Shown piece after piece: positions 59,310-64,000 of a stretch of DNA of 64,000 nucleotides. The DNA is taken from the NCBI GenBank assembly GCA_021613535.1, contig CP075495.1, forward strand, positions 10,106,001-10,170,000. Reading direction: 5' to 3'. How positions within the stretch are numbered: the stretch's first letter is position 1; the number at the start of each line of letters is the position of its first letter. A model generated the notes under the pieces. It was not told where the DNA came from and made no database searches. It worked only from the letters and a program-made list of their open reading frames with translations. Position numbers and translations under genes: made by a program. This DNA is from Adineta vaga (lineage: Eukaryota > Rotifera).

Positions 59310-59922
59310 CGTTAGATTGTAAATGTACTTTTCTCGTTAGAAAAAGACTGAGATAACAGCGATATCACTTGCTATTAAAACTATTTTTTTCTATGTTCTT
59401 TATACTTTAGATTACTAGTAAGACTGAATGACTAATCACATCAGAGAACTAAATGAATAATAGGATGACGAAGAAAAAAAATAATGTAAGTGATTACACA
59501 GCAATATATACTGATAAGCATTTATTGTTATTTTTTTATATGAAGAGAACATTTAATACCATATTATATGTTAAAGTTTTAGTAGAAAAAGTACTTTGCC
59601 GATAAAAAAACTTAAAAAACAATGACATTTGCTTATAAAACAAATCAACATTTACTTTTATTTAATCAGAATTCTATCCACAATCGTAGCTACATTTTCA
59701 TTGTAGAGTTTTATTTTTAATCGCATACATACACACACGTATACATATACAAAACATATATAGATTATTGACCAAGAGCAATCGTTTCATTTTTAGAATT
59801 GAAAAAACAAAAAACAAATGAGTGCTAATCGATAGAGACAAAATAAATAAAGACAAGTAATGCGTACAAATTAAGGAAAATTCAAACAAAAAGGACGGAA
59901 TGAACAAAATAGAGAAGACATA
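59310..59922. other. Intergenic between the Pmp3-type gene and tubby
   Basis: Tandem minus-strand genes; AT-rich. It should contain the promoter of the Pmp3-type gene and the tubby 3' untranslated region. No coding feature seen; the frame at 59698-59907 is not supported. Confidence 0.5.
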
Positions 59923-62900
59923 TTATTCACAAGCGAGTTTACCATCAAATGAAGATAATGCTATACCAAATGCTTGAACAGCACACAATGGATATTTGAA
60001 ATCGCATGTGAAAACATCTTAAATAAGAAATTTAAAACATGAGTTTTCATTTGCAAATAAATGAATTTAATCAAAAATAAACTCTTTATCTTTCCTCTCA
60101 GATTCATCTAAACTAGGATTATACTACTCTATCTTAATAAACTTCTTTGTACTTCATTCGAGAATAAAACTATAGGGAAGGAAAAGAATTTCTTGATCCG
60201 GAATTAATACAATTATAGTTCCTATAGAATTTGTAAAAACGTTATTGGATATTTATAGTTTCAAAGGTACTTGAAAAAGAGATTAAGTACTTTTCTTTCT
60301 TCTTCGTTTAAAGTTCTTTATGCTGCAATTTGCTCATTAATGTTAATCTCTTTCCTTATACATGAATGCTAGAAAAAAAAGGAAGAGAAATTCAAATAAA
60401 CAAAACCTACCATCACTGACTCGACCGAATTGCATACACACATAGTCTTCTACAAAATAAATAGAAATGAATCCTTTGAAAAATAACAAAATAGAAATTG
60501 AATTTTTTGTTTATAATAAAAATATTTTTGAATATATACATATATTTTTAATCAGCCGAAAGAAAATAAAATCACGTGTCATTCATCCTGATCAGCTTGC
60601 TGTCTCTCACTCAGACTACTTACGATCATCACATCATGTACCACTTGAAAATTTTTAACTGATGCTTGTGTAACACGCCCATGAAAATTCAGCACATAAG
60701 ATTGTGTTTCTAAATCAAATAAAGAACGTTTTGTAGAAAGAAACGCATCGAAATCTATACCTTCATTCCAAACAGGTGTTTTATTATGTAATTCAAGTAG
60801 ATTTTCCATGTTATTATGTTTCCATCGTTCGACTAAACTTTCTGAATCCTTTAAAGAAAAAGCAACAAATAAGAAAAAAGATATTTCAAACAAATCGTAA
60901 GCGTTCTTACATTTTTTGGTCGAACTTCAACACGATGATGATCACTACTCATACCCGGAATGATAATTGTCATTTTACGTGGCCCTTTGAAACCCAATAT
61001 ATTTGTTTCCTAATTAAAAAAAAACAATGATGTTTTGTTTTTTTGAAAACTTATAAATAGACATATCTACATACATAGACAATTGCAGCGACTTCTCGAC
61101 GATGTTCTTCAATTGGACTAAATAATAAAATGACTTTCAATTTATCTCTGTAATGAAATAATTTTAAAGAAATTTACATGTTTCGTTTTGGATTTGAACC
61201 TTGATCATATACAGTAAAATGTGTTCCCAACATATTTGCTCTAGAATTATGTTAAATTAATAGTTCTAAAGGATAATAAAATATGACTGTTGTTTACCTC
61301 AATTTTCCAATGAATCTTTCTCCATCACGTGATAAATCTGTAGCATCTGTTGATATCAAATAATTTGATGTTGTACTACGTCGACGTTTTCGTCCAGCAA
61401 GAATAAAAAACTAATAGAGAAAAAATAAATTACATTGTAGTGATGAACTTTTCTGTCTTACTTTTTTTCCATCGCCTGGTCTTTCAACGTGCATATAATA
61501 TGTAGGAAAAAGACCCTTTTCCATTCCACGTTTATCTCGGGTAATACGACATTGAATATCTCCCAAGCCATTAGGTGCAGGTGTATAAACAAATTTATCC
61601 AAATCTTCAGTAATCATTTCAAAAAGTGGTCGTAAGGCAAATGTCAATTGATCATTTGTTGCTGTTGGTGAATCAGGATTATTACTATCATTACTATTAT
61701 TATTGCTATTGTTTGTATTATTCGATTGTAATGAAGATGAACCGTTGATATTATGTGGTGTTGGTGACCATGGTTTGACAAGTGCACGTTCACCTTCCAC
61801 ATCAGAATCTGAATGACGATGAAGAGAAGATTTACTTTGAAGTATTTTTTCAGAAGCTACAACACATTCAGAAGGAGATTTAATATCAGAATGATTCTCA
61901 TTCAATGATGATAGAGCAGAATTTTCATTAGTTTGACGACGATGACGACGACGTGATTGTTTAGTAGAGTGAAGACGATCATCATGCTTATGACTAGTGC
62001 GTTTGTGATCTTTAAAAACATTAAGTGCACAACATAAACAAAATACACACATGTTATAGAAACATAAAAAGCAATTCGAATAGGAAAAGAATATTTCATA
62101 GCATGTATCGGAATGAAACAGCATAGAGATATTTCCACATGTTCATCAACTTTGAAGAAGTATTAAACTTCTTCTATGAAGTACATACTGATGTTTAAGA
62201 TTGTATTTCTACAAAGATACATCGAAGGACGAAAGACAATATGCTGCTTTATTCTTTCTCATGCAATATTCATGCATACAAACAAAAAGTATATCAAAGT
62301 ATATTAACTAATGAAAGCAAATTGTGAATCGCTTTTGTTTTCTTTTTATACTAACATACCGTTTAATCTGATTTCTTCACCATCGTCAACATCATCATCA
62401 ACACTAACTGTTGTTGTTACACCGGGGACTGTGTATAATGTTTTCGTTGATCGATTTACTAGTACTGAGTGAGTAGAAGTTGCAGTAGACGGACGTGATG
62501 TATTTGGACTATTTCTCTAAGTAAATGAAAAAAAAACGAGACAACAACACCAAACATAGATTAGAAAAACTCTGTTCGATCAATCAAATCTTACGGATGT
62601 TACTTTTTCATTTGATGTAATTCGAATTGTACGTAATGGTTCAGCTGTTGGAAATGCTGTAGAACGATTATTACCATTGAATACTGTTGGTTCACCATCA
62701 TCGGGATGAAATGAATTATTATCAAATCCTATCAGGCGACAATAAGGTATCATGAAAAAATAAGAACTATATCAAAGCTTAACAAAGATTAATCTGAAAA
62801 GCTCAATTAAGTTCGTTCTCTTTGGAACAATGAATATAGAAAAATAGTCTATTGTTTACCGTAGGATAAGAAGAAGTAGTAGAAAAAGAAAAAAGAAGAG

Positions 62901-63419
62901 ACTAGATAATTAATAGAGAAAATACTGAGAAAATGAGATGGAACATGAGCTTCGTTTATATTCCGCTCTAACTAACTTGAAATAAAAGAAACAGAGCACG
63001 TTTAATACCGGTTTTTTTTATAGAAAAAGAAAAGAAGATTTCTTTTTTTATATTCTTATTCTATAAAGAATATCTACATTAGTTTCTCGATGAATTATAA
63101 AGGAAAGCAATTGTCAGCAATTTATCTTACCTTTTATATCATCCGGTCCAGATGAATCCGTTCGATGAGGTGTACGACGAGTACGTAAATCTCCCGCACG
63201 TTTTATTGCTTCTTGCTAAAAGAAAAAATAAATCCAACTAGGAAGACATTGATTGGATTTATATATGTATCAATACTTTTTGACGTATTCGACTTTTATC
63301 AAATTTTTGATATGATGCTAACGAATTTTGATCATCATCATCTGATATTCTAAAGAAAAGAATTAAATCAAACAAATTTTATGAATTAACTATCATAGTT
63401 CAACTTACTGTCCTGGCAT
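59923..63419 (-). CDS. Tubby-like protein (TUB/TULP family)
   Basis: Exons (minus): 63419..63409, 63349..63277, 63215..63131, 62728..62595, 62516..62360, 62009..61462, 61410..61298, 61240..61178, 61117..61075, 61009..60911, 60848..60761, 60709..60624, 60449..60411, 60017..59923. A disordered Ser/Arg/Asn-rich N-terminal half leads to the tubby beta-barrel: [138 protein letters not shown]. The basic residues that bind PI(4,5)P2 are in place. The family delivers receptors to cilia with IFT-A. The exon 12/13 join (60624 to 60449) is off by one base in phase. The remaining joins are in phase; length about 544 aa. Confidence 0.85.
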
Positions 63420-64000
63420 TGTGAATTCTTCATTATTGTGAAAGATTATAAGGATATCTTTTCTTTTGCTTCTCCTATAATATCATCTAGAAGGAAAATA
63501 TTCGATGAAAAGTGTAGTATCAGAAGAAAAAACATGGCTGGTCATCAATTGTAATACTTTTGTTTTCAGGTTAAGTACTTGTTGAAAACAAGATAGTAGT
63601 CATATCGAAATAAAGAAACAAAGTAATGTGTGTATATGTTGTATTTCTTTTTGCTTCTTATCATATGATTCTTCTTTCGCTTCGTTGCCGATGCCAACGA
63701 GTTAGTATGATGTTTCAATCATAACATTGATACATCGATGAAAGAAGACGAAGAAAAAAAATCAAGATAAAAAGAATTTCAAAATGGTAATGATTATCAT
63801 TCATTTATAGACCAAATGAAGAAAAAAATACAAAGAGAGAGAAATGACCGATTTGATTAAATAAAACTAATACAATTAAACTCAGTGTACAAATAAAAGC
63901 TCAACTCATAACTGAATTTTCTACCGACATCATTAGATTTTTATTCCTTCTTCTATCTGTTGTTATTGTTGTTTTTTTTCTCTCTCTCTCTCTCATTTTT
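63420..64000. other. 5' flank of the tubby gene
   Basis: No coding sequence recognised. Presumed promoter/leader of tubby. A (TC)n run lies at the very end (63979-63996). Confidence 0.5.

Noticed and set aside
1-64000. Mobile elements, CRISPR arrays, tRNA/rRNA genes, bdelloid telomere-type repeats
   Set aside because: No reverse transcriptase, transposase, terminal inverted repeat set, tRNA-like B-box context or regular spaced repeat array was seen on reading both strands. A covariance-model tRNA search and a repeat-library search would be needed for certainty.

Overview
This is a eukaryotic, AT-rich, gene-dense window from an animal genome, most probably a bdelloid rotifer (Adineta/Rotaria type). 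The gene set is metazoan: opsin, peptide-type GPCR, two-pore K+ channel, tubby, SMYD4-like, DIPK1/FAM69-like, CWC22 and CLYBL. Nearly all introns are 45-70 bp with GT..AG ends. Close tandem paralogs carry near-identical patches. A sterol glucosyltransferase pair is present, a family that is rare in animals and frequent among bdelloid acquired genes. The species assignment is inference. I recognised no transposon, tRNA, rRNA or CRISPR array.

Layout. 1-12 kb: a cut-off GT2 glycosyltransferase (-), a single-pass membrane protein with a 1.1 kb intron (+), an intact Baeyer-Villiger/FMO-like monooxygenase (-) with a tandem copy broken by two in-frame stops, and a CLYBL-type lyase (-). 12.8-14.5 kb: SMYD4-like TPR-MYND-SET protein (+). 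15-31 kb: a block of damaged genes. It holds a broken opsin and its eroded duplicate, two damaged copies of a DxD glycosyltransferase-like gene, a DIPK1/FAM69-like gene with a frameshift and a stop, and two damaged copies of an AIG1-like GTPase gene. 31-41 kb: intact genes for a CCDC74/92-like coiled-coil protein (-, 8 exons), splicing factor CWC22 (+, 10 exons), a 26/29-kDa-type papain-family protease (+, 12 exons) and a fucosyltransferase-like protein (-). 41-51.5 kb: sparse, with a rhodopsin-class GPCR (-), a small membrane-anchored protein (+) and a K2P channel (+). 51.8-58.9 kb: two tandem sterol-glucosyltransferase-like genes (+), each with an N-terminal domain resembling the sugar-binding domain of glycoside hydrolase family 2. 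59-63.4 kb: a 62-aa Pmp3/UPF0057 gene (-) and a tubby-like gene (-, about 14 exons).

Two themes stand out. First, three tandem paralog pairs (monooxygenase, GTPase, sterol glucosyltransferase) show near-identical tracts inside otherwise diverged copies, some crossing introns, which is the pattern of gene conversion. In two of these pairs one or both partners are broken. Second, the fusion of a GH2-type sugar-binding domain to a sterol glucosyltransferase, with a fungal-type C-terminal module kept in one paralog and lost in the other, is the most novel architecture here. Exon structures were assembled by hand from splice sites and reading phase. Where I give a total length, the exon sum is divisible by three, except for the tubby gene as noted there.
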